From positions 159,395 to 223,394 of the forward strand of contig JBAZPO010000005.1 of the NCBI GenBank assembly GCA_041648175.1: 64,000 bases of DNA. Reading direction: 5' to 3'. The notes beneath the pieces were generated by a model. That model searched no databases. It was not told the DNA's origin and was given only the letters and a program-made list of their open reading frames with translations. Shown piece after piece: positions 16,901 to 25,444 of the stretch. Each line of letters starts with the position of its first letter. Position 1 is the first letter of the stretch. This stretch comes from Desulfobaccales bacterium (GTDB lineage: Bacteria; Desulfobacterota; Desulfobaccia; Desulfobaccales; 0-14-0-80-60-11). A program made the position numbers and the translations under genes.

Positions 16901-16984
16901 CTTTTAGAGCACCGGGCCGGAAAAAGACGACAGCCCCAGTTGTTTCCTGAGATTGCCTCACCCCGAGGCAAAAAGTCAAGATAA
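13946..16984 (+). CDS. EndoQ-type PHP nuclease fused to UvrD/PcrA-type helicase
   Basis: A 1012-residue fusion. Residues 1-400 match the EndoQ (TIGR00375) layout: metal-binding DLHIHSHFS, VVGTGDCTHPQW, AHIWTPWFSVLG and SNSDAHSP, a zinc knuckle (HRQC with CSQCGKPL, about 272-300) and a helix-hairpin-like segment YESLIALPGVLGEVLGVGPA (about 326). EndoQ cuts 5' to deaminated bases or abasic sites. Residues about 485-1000 are an SF1A helicase with GPGTGKT, VDEYQDL, GDPDQAIYGFRGA, LTLHAAKGLEF and LFYVGLTRA. The interdomain linker (about 469-480) is encoded by palindromic repeat R2. The region between motifs III and V is shorter than in PcrA. The frame opens at TTG 13937, but ATG 13946 is more likely. 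Predicted role: damaged-DNA incision coupled to unwinding. Confidence 0.88.
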   Translation: MEVIADLHIHSHFSIATGREADLPHLDLWGRYKGLQVVGTGDCTHPQWLAELAGKLDPVEAGVYSLKPELALPLNLAGPRWEMAPPVNFVITGEVSTIYKKDGKVRKVHLLLVLPDLEAAQKLSQRLGRLGNVASDGRPILGLDARFVLELVLEIDPRALVIPAHIWTPWFSVLGSKSGFDSLEECFGESTAHIYAVETGLSSDPAMNWRVSGLDRFALVSNSDAHSPQKLAREANIFKVSPTYPELSQALRTREGLAGTIEFFPQEGKYHLDGHRQCGLRLDPDESKRLGGLCSQCGKPLTLGVVHRVLDLADREDGARPAAAPPYESLIALPGVLGEVLGVGPASKKVRQAYFRLLEKLGPELEILRHAPLDSLAREGGVLLAHAIDRMRRGEVHIAGGYDGAYGEIRLFTPAERSELQGQTAFFNPAPAPPADSSQGATAGLPLTPVAPEAQARQVLAAAGPYINLRRTGETPVPPLEADPLLAGLNADQREAVVHQGAPLIVCAGPGTGKTRTLTHRLAYLVSRRGVDPGKILALTFTRQAAGEMSGRIDRLLAGAPGREHLTIKTFHALGQQILNDYKDEARGVADEVERRNLIRESAQAHGLPFGDLEKQITRFKQALTYPLDLAAPKPGRQLNLLAAADKGEPETDPLYFAAFAAYEAALERQSLWDYEDLIAKPALLLARDPAIREAYRTRFRHVLVDEYQDLNEAQYHMFRQLAGNGGEIMVIGDPDQAIYGFRGAKPEYFNRFREDWPEARVCRFSETYRLPAPILTAASTLLQSDGEPLHTRQAGDQPLVLISAATPRGEALAIARQIEALVGGLSHYGLEDAQVRHQSPGEKAGFRDIAVLYRVHALGVEVQRILSEAGIPCQQAKEGVGPDWDDIDLAAERVKLLTLHAAKGLEFPYVFIAGCETGLIPWEAPGVTSDPAEEKRLFYVGLTRASRQVFLSRARERTLWGQRRRTEFSPWVQAMPPEVLKRPALLEHRAGKRRQPQLFPEIASPRGKKSR
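15352..15382 (+). repeat. Palindromic repeat R2 inside a gene
   Basis: GCACAGGC-GAGAC-GCCTGTGC at 15357-15377, read in frame as RTGETPVPP in the linker between nuclease and helicase domains. The intergenic copy at 7692 is nearly identical. Confidence 0.8.
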
Positions 16985-17057
16985 ACGGTCATGGCTGGAA
17001 GCCGGCCTTTTGCTGGCTGGGCGCAATCCTCTCCTATAAAATTGGGGTAAAGGAGTA

Positions 17058-19046
17058 ATGAGGAAGCGGATGCGGGTAACCGGGATTTGGCGATGGCTAG
17101 TGCCCCTCATCCTGGTGCTGACCCTGGTGGGGGTTTCCCGGGGTCTGGGGGCTGAAGCCCCTGCTCCCGAACCCGCCGTCCCCGAGACTGCGGAGCCAGG
17201 CGTCGCGCCGGCGCCAAATGTCCCCCCGGCGCCAGTCCCGCCGGATGAGCAGGAGCCAAAAGCAGCTGCGGTTACTGCTCCCGCGCAAGGACCGGGTGAG
17301 CTTACGCTCAAATCGTTCAGCTTTGTTGGGAATGAAACGGTCCGTACCAAGGACCTCCTCAAAGAAATAGCCTTAAAAAAGCCATCTTTCTGGCCTCCCT
17401 GGGGTAAGCCTGCAACCATTCGGCTCCAAGATCTGGAATATTATGGGGAACTCCTCAGGAATTTTTACCGCCGCCAGGGTTTTTATCACTCCAAAATCAC
17501 GCCAGAAATCGTCTATGCCTCGAAACGGGAGGTGAACGTCACCCTCAGAATTGACGAAGGACCCTGGGTCAAAGTCACCGACATCAACATAGAGGTTGCC
17601 GGGCCGGTGGACCTGTCCGAACTGAGGCAGAAATGGCCTCTCAAGCCTGGGGACCGTTTCGCGGAAAAGCCCTACGACGATCTTAAGAACCTTTATCTCA
17701 ACTATCTGCCCAACCATGGCTACCCCAAAGTCAAGGTGAGGGGCCGGATCTACCTGAATGAAGAAGACAATACCGCCCGCATTCTCCTGAGCGTCAATCC
17801 CGGCCCCTTGTGCTACTTCGGGGGCGTGAATATCCAGGACGAGGAAAAACTGGAAACGCCCGCGGCCGCGATTCGGGAAAAGATCAGCTTCAAGGCCGGC
17901 CAGGTCTTTAACCTGGGGGAACTTTTCAATACCCAGCGCAAGCTCTATGCCACCAACCTCTTCAAGAGCGTGGTCCTGACGCCGGAGGAGGTCCCGCCGC
18001 AGGAATCTACCATCCCCATTCTCGTTCAACTGGAAGAGCGGAAGAAACGCTCGCTGAAATTCGGCCTGGGATATGGCGATGAAGATAAGGTGCGGGTCCG
18101 GCTGGGGATGGTATACCGCAACCTGTGGGGCGGGGGCCGGCTGATAAACCTGGACGCCCGGTATTCCACCCTAGGCTACTTGTATACGCAGTCGTTTTAC
18201 AATCCGGTGGTGTTCAACTCGAAATTTGATTTTGTGAACGAGACCGGGGTGCGCCGCCGGTTTTTGCCTGGCTTCAACGACCAGGCCTATTTTACCCAGT
18301 CCCGTCTGGAACGGGACATTCCCTATGACCTGCGGCTGTATTTTGGACATGGGTTGGAATTCGCCCGTCCCTTCGACATTCCGGTGGAAACCCTGATCCT
18401 GCTTCAGGGGACGCAACCGGAGAAAATGTATCGGGCTTCCTTTGCCGTCCTGGGCCTGCGCCAGGAAACCACCGATAGCGCTATCGACCCGCACCGGGGG
18501 GGCATCGTGGTGTGGGCCAATCAGTTCGCCCCCACGTTTTTCGGCTCGGGGCTCCAGTTCTCCCAGTCAGTGCTTGACGTAAAGCGTTATCACGCGATCG
18601 GCGACTCAAATTTTGTGCTCGCGGGGCGGGTCAGGGGCGGCCTCATCCAGCCCATGCAGTCCACTACCCAGATCCCCATATCGCGGTTGTTCTTCAGCGG
18701 CGGGGCTACCAGCGTCCGGGGGTATCAACTGGACTACCTGAGCCCAAGGAACGCCAGCAACAACCCCATCGGCGGTGAAGCTGTGGTAGAATTAAGCCTG
18801 GAAGGGCGTTTTCCCCTGCCGATCTACCCAAAAATCGGCGGGGTGATTTTTATGGACGCGGGCAACGTCTATCCCAAGATTCACAACTTCGACCTGGGGC
18901 AGCTCAAATATTCGCCAGGGTTCGGTCTGCGCTATCTCTCCCCCATCGGCCCCATCGGGGTGGATATCGCCTTTCCCACTAACCGCATCAATTATCAGGA
19001 AGACAGCCCTTACCAGATCCACTTCACGGTGGGCTATGGTTTTTAG
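17058..19046 (+). CDS. tamA: TamA-like Omp85 outer-membrane assembly protein
   Basis: A 662-residue protein. It has a signal peptide (about 1-31, ending GLGAEA), a Pro/Ala-rich linker to about residue 75, then POTRA-type repeats beginning LTLKSFSFVGNETV, and a C-terminal 16-strand barrel domain. The Omp85 lid-loop motif SVRGYQLDYLSP is present and the protein ends in Phe, as outer-membrane proteins do. Three POTRAs plus a directly following tamB gene (15 nt) point to TamA rather than BamA. AAAGGAG precedes the ATG. Acts in the outer membrane in insertion of outer-membrane proteins and, with TamB, in envelope lipid homeostasis. Confidence 0.88.
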   Translation: MRKRMRVTGIWRWLVPLILVLTLVGVSRGLGAEAPAPEPAVPETAEPGVAPAPNVPPAPVPPDEQEPKAAAVTAPAQGPGELTLKSFSFVGNETVRTKDLLKEIALKKPSFWPPWGKPATIRLQDLEYYGELLRNFYRRQGFYHSKITPEIVYASKREVNVTLRIDEGPWVKVTDINIEVAGPVDLSELRQKWPLKPGDRFAEKPYDDLKNLYLNYLPNHGYPKVKVRGRIYLNEEDNTARILLSVNPGPLCYFGGVNIQDEEKLETPAAAIREKISFKAGQVFNLGELFNTQRKLYATNLFKSVVLTPEEVPPQESTIPILVQLEERKKRSLKFGLGYGDEDKVRVRLGMVYRNLWGGGRLINLDARYSTLGYLYTQSFYNPVVFNSKFDFVNETGVRRRFLPGFNDQAYFTQSRLERDIPYDLRLYFGHGLEFARPFDIPVETLILLQGTQPEKMYRASFAVLGLRQETTDSAIDPHRGGIVVWANQFAPTFFGSGLQFSQSVLDVKRYHAIGDSNFVLAGRVRGGLIQPMQSTTQIPISRLFFSGGATSVRGYQLDYLSPRNASNNPIGGEAVVELSLEGRFPLPIYPKIGGVIFMDAGNVYPKIHNFDLGQLKYSPGFGLRYLSPIGPIGVDIAFPTNRINYQEDSPYQIHFTVGYGF

Positions 19047-19061
19047 GGAGAAGGAGGCCTG

Positions 19062-22000
19062 ATGCGGCATACCAAGATTATTCTGCTGACCCTGGCGGTC
19101 CTCGTGTTGCTTACGGGCGCCGGGACCTGGGCGCTCATGTCGGATACCACCGATTGGGGCGGTTCATACCTGCTTTCTCTGATCCAAGCCAAAGTGAACG
19201 GGAAAGTGACCACCAAGGAAATCTCCGGCAATCCCATAATCGGCCTAACTTTCAAGGATTTGGAACTTACCGGCCCTGATGGCCAGACCGTCTTAACCGC
19301 CGACCGCCTGGAGGTGCGCCTTTCCCTGGCGTCCGTCACCGCTTTCCATCTGGACCTGGGCAAGCTGGCCCTAGTAAAACCCCGAGTGTCCCTGTATCGG
19401 GAAAAATCCGGACAGTGGAACGTCAGCCTTCTGCCTAAAGAGTCAGCCAAGCCCACCCAACCCCCGGGACTGGCGGACAAAATAATCACTTATTTCTTGC
19501 GGGAAATTGAACTCTCAAACCTTGTGGTCCAGCAGGGCGAAGTGGTGATTACCGAAGGCGGCGCCAGCCGGCACTATACCAATTTGGAGCTTGACTCCAG
19601 CCTAACTCTCCTGAATTGGGGCCAGCCGCAGCAACAGGCCCGGGTGAACCTGCGCTCCCTGGGGATTACCACCCCCCAAGGCCGGGCCGAATTGGAGACC
19701 CGGCTGGCATATATAGAGGACCGCGCCAAAATCGACTTTTTGAAGGTGAAATTGGCCGGCCAGACTGTCGTCTCTTTAGAGGGGGAAATCTGCGGCCCCC
19801 TTACTTCCCTTACCTGTTCTATGACCGGCAAGATTGGGCCTCTGGCCGGGGACAAGATTCACGGCTTCTGGCCTGGGTGGCCTGCTCTTTGGGAGCTATC
19901 CGGGGCCGTTAACCTTAGCAGCACTCCTGAAGAGGGCAAAATCGAGGTCCGGGGCAAGCTTGGTCAGGCCGATTACGCCCTCCGGGGTGAGCTGAACGCC
20001 AAGGTCAAGCCCGCGGTGTTTGCCCTGGACTTCGATCTCAAGGGCTTGAGCACGGCTCAACTCAAGGAAATCAAGGACCTTAAGGCGCAATCTATCCAGG
20101 GATTGAGTCCGGTCAACGCGCATCTGCATGTGGAAGGCAAAGGTCTGCCCTGGAACCCTGAGTCTTTATCGACGCATCTGGTACTGGAACCTTTCCGCTA
20201 TGGCGAGATCAAAGTGGACAAGGTGGAGCTGGACCTGTCCGGCAATGCCCGGCGCCAGGAACTTAAGTCCGCCGCGGCGGGGAGTTTCGGCACGGTGGAC
20301 CTCAAGGCCAGCGGCCACCTCCTGCCCCTGGGGGAAACCGGCCAAGGGCTTTCCGGTGATCTTTCCGTGCAGACCGGAAACTTGCAGCCTGCTCAACTGG
20401 GGCTGACTAAGTTCGGGGGCACCAATCTCACCAGTTGTTTTACCGGCAAGTTCCGGGCGCCTGCCAACCTCTCTCTGTCCCAGGCCTCTCTGTCCGGGAA
20501 CCTTGAGGCCAGCGGCCGGATCAATAACCGGCCGGTGCAAGCCCTGTCAGCCAGCTTCACCCTGGAGGGACGGAAATTGAGCCTCTCAAAGGCCAACGTC
20601 CAGTCCGCGGGCCTGGCGGCCTCCTTGAGCGGCACTCTGACGGAGACCGAGGTGAATGTTTCCTTCGATGCGTCGGTGTCCGGCTCTGGCGCGCTGCCGC
20701 TGCCTTCGGGGCCGACCTTTGCGTCGCTTACGGCTCGGGGTAACGTGCAAGGACCCTGGAAGGTCCCCCGAGTGAACCTGGCGGCTCAGGTGCAAAAACT
20801 CTCCATCAAAGGCGTCACCCTGGAGTCGGCGAACCTGAACGGCACCCTGGCGGGGTGGCCGCCTCAATCCGGAAACCTGCAGCTCGCGGGCAACCAACTT
20901 CACACCCCGGCCGGGACGTTTACCCGTATTAATCTTAACGCCGGCGGCGCCGGCGGCCAGTGGCAGTTCCAGGCGGTGGGCACCTCCCCCAAGGAGCCCA
21001 AGTTCGAGGTGGCGGGGACCGCGGACCTGGCGGCCAGGCCCCTGACTCTTAGCGTGGCCCGGGTCACCTGGAAAAGCCAGGGACTGGCGGTCAAAAACAA
21101 GACGCCTTTCCAGGTCCGTCTCCTTCCCGGCTGGGAGATCACCCCGGCCACCTTTCAGATCGACGGCGGCATGGTGACCATCTCGGGCCTGGCCCGGGAC
21201 CAGGAGCTTTCCGGGCGCCTGGAAGTCCAAAACCTGGATGCCGCGCTCCTGTCTCCCCTGGGTCTGGCCGCCACCGGCAAACTCAACGGCCGGCTGACCC
21301 TGGCCGGTAATCCCCGAACCCCCATTATTGACGGCCAGATGGCACTGACCGGCGGCAAGATTAAGAATGTGTCCATCGCGGCCTTGACCACCACCCTGGC
21401 TTATCATGATAATCAGGCCCAGGTTTCCGGCTACCTGGAAATGGGAAATTTGCACTCCCGTCTGGTCTGGAGAGGCTCAGTGCCGGTTCGCGTGTCGTTG
21501 CTGCCGTTTGAATTTGCCCTGGCCCCAGATGGCCTGGACCTGCGGGTGCAAAGCGAACGTGTCGACCTCTCCCTTTTAACTATCATTTTGAAAGATGTGC
21601 AAAGAGCAGAGGGCGCCCTGGATGTGATGGCGGAAGCCCGGGGTAACCCGCGCCAGCCCAAGGTTTCGGGTTATCTGCGCTGGAGCGCTGGAACGCTGCA
21701 ACTCCGCCAGGCCGGGACCCCGTATCACCTGGTCCCTGGAGAGATTCGCCTCCAGGGCGACAGAATTGTGATTCCGGGCCTGATTCTCGAAAGCGACGGC
21801 ACCCTGCGCCTGTCCGGAGAAATCGTGCTGGCCGGACCTATTCGGGTCCAGACCCGGGTCCAGGCCGATAACTTCCAACTCCTGAACCGGGGGGGCAACG
21901 ATCTCTGGACCAACGGCGCCATCGATGTGGGCGGCCCCCTTACTGCGCTGGTGGCCAAGGGGCGCCTGCTGGTTCCCAAAGCCCAATTCCGCCCGACCTT

Positions 22001-22811
22001 CTTCCGGTCCGGTAAGGAACCGGATGTCATTCTTTTACCCCTGAAACCCGAGCCTCAGGGTACAGCCGCCCCAGACCTCTATCAGGCCATGAGCATCGAC
22101 GTCGCCATTGAGGCTCCGGGGAATGTCTTTCTCAAAGACCCCATGGGCCAGGTGGAACTGACCGCTCACCTCAAGGCTTTAAAAAAACCGGACCAAAAGC
22201 TGGCTCTGGGAGGAGATATTCGAGCTCTGCACGGTACCTTGGATATCGAAGAGAAACCCTTTAAAGTGGAGCGGGCTATCCTTACCATGCCCGGGGTTCC
22301 CGGCAAACCTATTCTGGTGGATGCCAAGGCTACCCACGAAATGGATGATATCACCCTGGTCCTGGCGGTAAACGGCACGGTGACCAATCCTCAAATCCAT
22401 CTGGAAAGCCTGCCGCCGCTCCCGCCCGCGGATGTGCTGTCCTACCTGGTATTCGGCGCTCCGGCCGCCACCTTGAGCAAAGAGCAGTACTTTGCTCTGG
22501 GGGCCCAACAATTGGGAGTGTTGGGTGGCATCAGTACCGGCAAGATAAGCGAAATATTGGGATCGACCCTGCCTTTTTTGGGCGGCATCAAGGTCAAGAG
22601 CGGCCTGGTGAGCGGCCGGCCCACGGTGGGTGTGGAAAAAGAGGTTACCAAGAATGTCAGTATTTTTGCGGGACGTAATCTCAACGAAGAACGGGGGACC
22701 TATGAACAGCAGGTGGGGGTGCAATACAAGTTCAACAAGAACCTGAGCGTCGAGTCCCAGTTCGGCACCCGGAACTCCGGAGCTGACGTCTATTTTAACT
22801 ACGACTTTTGA
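19062..22811 (+). CDS. tamB: TamB-like translocation/assembly module protein (DUF490)
   Basis: A 1249-residue AsmA/TamB-superfamily protein. An N-terminal signal anchor (IILLTLAVLVLLTGAGTWAL) is followed by a long beta-rich region of repeating short strands, as expected for a periplasm-spanning hydrophobic groove. The C-terminal DUF490 domain includes LPPADVLSYLVFG, FLGGIKVKSGLVSGRPT and VGVQYKFNKNLSVES, ending in YFNYDF. The preceding AAGGAGG is a strong ribosome site. It is translated with tamA as an operon. Anchored in the inner membrane, it is thought to bridge to TamA and to move phospholipid between membranes. Confidence 0.92.
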   Translation: MRHTKIILLTLAVLVLLTGAGTWALMSDTTDWGGSYLLSLIQAKVNGKVTTKEISGNPIIGLTFKDLELTGPDGQTVLTADRLEVRLSLASVTAFHLDLGKLALVKPRVSLYREKSGQWNVSLLPKESAKPTQPPGLADKIITYFLREIELSNLVVQQGEVVITEGGASRHYTNLELDSSLTLLNWGQPQQQARVNLRSLGITTPQGRAELETRLAYIEDRAKIDFLKVKLAGQTVVSLEGEICGPLTSLTCSMTGKIGPLAGDKIHGFWPGWPALWELSGAVNLSSTPEEGKIEVRGKLGQADYALRGELNAKVKPAVFALDFDLKGLSTAQLKEIKDLKAQSIQGLSPVNAHLHVEGKGLPWNPESLSTHLVLEPFRYGEIKVDKVELDLSGNARRQELKSAAAGSFGTVDLKASGHLLPLGETGQGLSGDLSVQTGNLQPAQLGLTKFGGTNLTSCFTGKFRAPANLSLSQASLSGNLEASGRINNRPVQALSASFTLEGRKLSLSKANVQSAGLAASLSGTLTETEVNVSFDASVSGSGALPLPSGPTFASLTARGNVQGPWKVPRVNLAAQVQKLSIKGVTLESANLNGTLAGWPPQSGNLQLAGNQLHTPAGTFTRINLNAGGAGGQWQFQAVGTSPKEPKFEVAGTADLAARPLTLSVARVTWKSQGLAVKNKTPFQVRLLPGWEITPATFQIDGGMVTISGLARDQELSGRLEVQNLDAALLSPLGLAATGKLNGRLTLAGNPRTPIIDGQMALTGGKIKNVSIAALTTTLAYHDNQAQVSGYLEMGNLHSRLVWRGSVPVRVSLLPFEFALAPDGLDLRVQSERVDLSLLTIILKDVQRAEGALDVMAEARGNPRQPKVSGYLRWSAGTLQLRQAGTPYHLVPGEIRLQGDRIVIPGLILESDGTLRLSGEIVLAGPIRVQTRVQADNFQLLNRGGNDLWTNGAIDVGGPLTALVAKGRLLVPKAQFRPTFFRSGKEPDVILLPLKPEPQGTAAPDLYQAMSIDVAIEAPGNVFLKDPMGQVELTAHLKALKKPDQKLALGGDIRALHGTLDIEEKPFKVERAILTMPGVPGKPILVDAKATHEMDDITLVLAVNGTVTNPQIHLESLPPLPPADVLSYLVFGAPAATLSKEQYFALGAQQLGVLGGISTGKISEILGSTLPFLGGIKVKSGLVSGRPTVGVEKEVTKNVSIFAGRNLNEERGTYEQQVGVQYKFNKNLSVESQFGTRNSGADVYFNYDF

Positions 22812-22921
22812 TACTAATCTTACGTCAACGATAGAGTTTTTGAAAATGCTCAGATGGTTCTTTTCTGAGTCTACGCCAAAGGATGAATAGTTTTTCTTCC
22901 AAGCGTATTAACAATCGGCCA

Positions 22922-22948
22922 GAGGCGGGCACGGAGGCCCGCCCCACC
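22922..22948. repeat. Short palindromic repeat, R2-like
   Basis: GGCGGGC-ACGGAG-GCCCGCC followed by CCACC. The same hairpin type followed by CCACC ends other R2 copies. It lies in the 218-nt convergent gap between tamB and the kinase gene, which holds no gene. Confidence 0.55.
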
Positions 22949-23029
22949 AATATTAATTACTCTATGTTTGACGTCAAATTATTAAGAGTTATGAAGACCT
23001 GGGCGACTACCCCTGCCCTCCCGGTTTTC

Positions 23030-24049
23030 CTACCCCCTTTTAACCTGGGCCGGCAAGCTCTCCGCCAACTCGGCCAGGCGCGGGAAGGCCCCCGGACGCT
23101 CGGCCAGCCGCCGCCGCAGGCTCTCCAATGCCGTAGGGATATAGCGGGCGAAATAGGTCTTGCCCTTCGCTTTGGTAAGATAGCCGTAAGCCCCTAGAAT
23201 TTGCAGATTGCGGCAGAGGGCCAGGTGGAAGTATTGCTCTCGGAAAGCCGCTGTATCCACATCCACGCAGGCCTGGATTTGTTCCAGGTAATAACCTATA
23301 AATTCCTCTTGCCAGGGGGGGCTCAGGTTAACATAAGGGTCGATGAGGAGAGCTGCCAGGTCGTAGCCTAACGGCCCCAGCCGCCCGCCTTGAAAATCGA
23401 TGACCCGGAGGCGCCCGCCGGTAATATGGAGATTCCGGGACTGATAATCCCGGTGCAGGAAGTAATTGGGGCCGGGGGGCAGCGCCCCGGTGAGGAGACG
23501 CTCGAAATCCGGCGCCAAATCCTCCATGGTAGTGTGCAATTGCAGGTAATTATTCAGGAAGGCCCGGACGAAATAGCCGCACTCCCGCTCCCATAAGAAC
23601 GGACGGTGCATTACCGGGGTGTCAAAACACCAGGAGGAATCAAACCCCTCTTTCCCCTTGATCTGCATGGTCACCAGGGTTTCCAGGGCCTGCCGGTACC
23701 AGTGGCGAATCTGGCTCTCTAAAGATTGCCGGTTGATGACGGCCTCCAGGCTGATATCACCCAGGTCTTCCAGGAGCATCCAGGACTCGTCCCGGCAATA
23801 GGTGTAGATTTCCGGCACCGGGACCCCTTGGGTTCTAAGGTGCCGACCTATCCGGTAATAGGAGTCGTTTTCATTCACCTCCCCGCCCGGCGGGTTCGGG
23901 TGGAAGAGCAGGACCGCGGTGGGAGAGCCCAACAGGCGGTAGAAACGGCGGTCGGAGCCGTCCCCCGCCAAGGTTTGGGGTGAGGTCAGGCTGACGCCCC
24001 GGGCTTGGGCCGCGGCCGCGAGTCGCGCGGTCCAGAGTTTATCGGGCAT
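23030..24049 (-). CDS. AmgK-like anomeric sugar kinase (aminoglycoside phosphotransferase fold)
   Basis: A 339-residue protein with the aminoglycoside-phosphotransferase fold. The catalytic loop is LHRDYQSRNLHI (HxDxxxxN) and the metal-binding loop VIDFQGGRLGPLGYDLAALL. GDGSDRRFYRL near the N-terminus is the nucleotide-binding loop typical of AmgK, the anomeric N-acetylmuramate/N-acetylglucosamine kinase of the MurNAc recycling bypass. The start at 24049 (MPDKLWT) has GAGG 7 nt upstream; the frame continues upstream without similarity. It follows a MurU-like gene on the same strand, with an R1 repeat between. Cytoplasmic. The substrate is inferred from the family and the pair. Confidence 0.8.
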   Translation of the reverse strand: MPDKLWTARLAAAAQARGVSLTSPQTLAGDGSDRRFYRLLGSPTAVLLFHPNPPGGEVNENDSYYRIGRHLRTQGVPVPEIYTYCRDESWMLLEDLGDISLEAVINRQSLESQIRHWYRQALETLVTMQIKGKEGFDSSWCFDTPVMHRPFLWERECGYFVRAFLNNYLQLHTTMEDLAPDFERLLTGALPPGPNYFLHRDYQSRNLHITGGRLRVIDFQGGRLGPLGYDLAALLIDPYVNLSPPWQEEFIGYYLEQIQACVDVDTAAFREQYFHLALCRNLQILGAYGYLTKAKGKTYFARYIPTALESLRRRLAERPGAFPRLAELAESLPAQVKRG

Positions 24050-24111
24050 AAGAACCTCTAAATGCAAAATTTTATCTTCTCGTCTACGAGCTTGGCTTGG
24101 CGTTGATAATG

Positions 24112-24164
24112 TCCCAAGCATAGCTTGGGTTATATTTGGGTTCCCAAGTACAACTTGGGAACCA
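24112..24164. repeat. Two-hairpin palindromic repeat R1
   Basis: CCCAAGC-ATA-GCTTGGG (24113-24129) and GGTTCCCAAG-TACAA-CTTGGGAACC (24139-24163), lying between the MurU-like and AmgK-like genes. Confidence 0.75.
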
Positions 24165-24185
24165 GTAAAAACTTTGAACTAATTT

Positions 24186-25130
24186 TTAGACCAGCACCTG
24201 ACCCCGGGCGGTTTTTTTTACCTGGACCCGGGAGGCGACGATGCACCCCTCCAACTCCACGCCTGGAGCAATGACGGCTTGGTCCCAGACCACGGTATTT
24301 TTTAAGGAGGCGCCCTCCCCTACTTCCACGTTCGCGCCTAAGCAGACTGCGCCGCTGAACTTCACCCCGGCCCCGATTCTGGCCCCGGGGCCGATCAGGG
24401 GGTCGGTTAAGCCCGGAAAATAGTGGGCCAGTTTTGGGGATTCCCCGTGGAGCAGCCGCGCGTGGGCCGCCAGATAATTCTCCGGGGCGCCGATATCCTG
24501 CCAGAATAGGCCGCTAACTTCAAAGTAAGCCAAGCGCTCACCTTTGGCCATAGCCTCTCGCCAGGCTTGCACCAGATCATATTTCTGTCCGGCGGGAGGA
24601 AGATAATCCATCAACTTCGGGTCCACCACCTGGATACCGGTGTAGGCCAGGGGCGAGCCCGCGCCTGAAGGCGGGGGCGCGCCGATGCTTACCACCGCGC
24701 CATCCGCCACCCAGACGTTGTTATAGGCGGGGCAGTCATGGAGCACCAGGGTGCTGACTGCTCCGGGCTGATGGCGGCGATACATCCCGGCCATATCCAG
24801 GTCCGTCAGGATATCGCCGTTGATGGCCAGAAACGGCTCATCCCGCAAAATCTCCCCCAGTTGCTTGATGGCGCCGCCGGTACCCAAAATGTCCGGCTCA
24901 AAGCTCACGCTAAGGAGAAAACTCCAGGGCTCAGAGCGCAAATAATCATGCACCTGATCGGCCAGATGATGGGTGTTCACCGCCACCTGAAAGCAGCCCG
25001 CGGCCTCCAACTGGGCCAGCACCACCCCCAACAGGGGCCGGTTCAATATCGGCATCAACGGCTTGGGATAGATAGCGGTAAGCGGCAAAAGCCGCGTCCC
25101 CAACCCCGCCGCCAACACGGCGGCTTTCAT
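24186..25130 (-). CDS. MurU-like nucleotidyltransferase with left-handed beta-helix tail
   Basis: A 314-residue sugar-1-phosphate nucleotidyltransferase. The N-terminal signature LAAGLGTRLLPLT with PKPLMPI binds the nucleotide, and the FLAINGDILTDLD segment carries the metal-binding Asp. Residues about 235-300 form hexapeptide turns of a left-handed beta-helix (IGPGARIGAGVKFSGAVCLG). Next to an AmgK-like kinase the best role is MurU, making UDP-MurNAc from MurNAc-1-phosphate. The beta-helix tail is, to my knowledge, not part of the short Pseudomonas MurU, so a mannose- or glucose-1-phosphate nucleotidyltransferase remains possible. The ATG start is followed directly by the conserved KAAVLAAG. 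Confidence 0.78.
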   Translation of the reverse strand: MKAAVLAAGLGTRLLPLTAIYPKPLMPILNRPLLGVVLAQLEAAGCFQVAVNTHHLADQVHDYLRSEPWSFLLSVSFEPDILGTGGAIKQLGEILRDEPFLAINGDILTDLDMAGMYRRHQPGAVSTLVLHDCPAYNNVWVADGAVVSIGAPPPSGAGSPLAYTGIQVVDPKLMDYLPPAGQKYDLVQAWREAMAKGERLAYFEVSGLFWQDIGAPENYLAAHARLLHGESPKLAHYFPGLTDPLIGPGARIGAGVKFSGAVCLGANVEVGEGASLKNTVVWDQAVIAPGVELEGCIVASRVQVKKTARGQVLV

Positions 25131-25219
25131 AAAAGCACCGGGTTTTCAGTTTTTTCTGTAAGAGCATTTGCCATAAATTTCTGCCGATTGCTGATTATTA
25201 AATCCCCCTAAATCCAATT

Positions 25220-25331
25220 CACTTAAGCATTGGCGACTGCTATTCGGATGTAGGGGCGGGGTTTCCCCGCCCAGCCCGTGGCACTCTTTAAATCAGGGCG
25301 GGGAGACCCCGCCCCTACAAGTGCTTAAGTG
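25220..25331. repeat. Nested inverted repeat, MITE-like
   Basis: Outer arms CACTTAAGCA (25220-25229) and TGCTTAAGTG (25322-25331) are a perfect inverted repeat. Inside them GTAGGGGCGGGG pairs with CCCCGCCCCTAC, and a shorter hairpin sits within each half. There is no open frame. The inner arms are shared with the R3 copies at 13331 and 36112. Confidence 0.6.
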
Positions 25332-25344
25332 AACAGCATTGCGC

Positions 25345-25430
25345 CTCAATCCCCCTTTTGCAAAGGGGGACTTTAAGAGGTAATTCCTTATAGTTCCCCC
25401 CTTTTTACAAATAGGGGTAGAGGGAATTTT
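25345..25430. repeat. Palindromic repeat R4
   Basis: CAATCCCCCTTTTGCAAAGGGGGACTTT then AGTTCCCCCCTTTTTACAAATAGGGG. Related copies lie at 41786, 42697, 45157 and 46338. Confidence 0.65.
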
Positions 25431-25444
25431 GGAAAACCGAAAAC

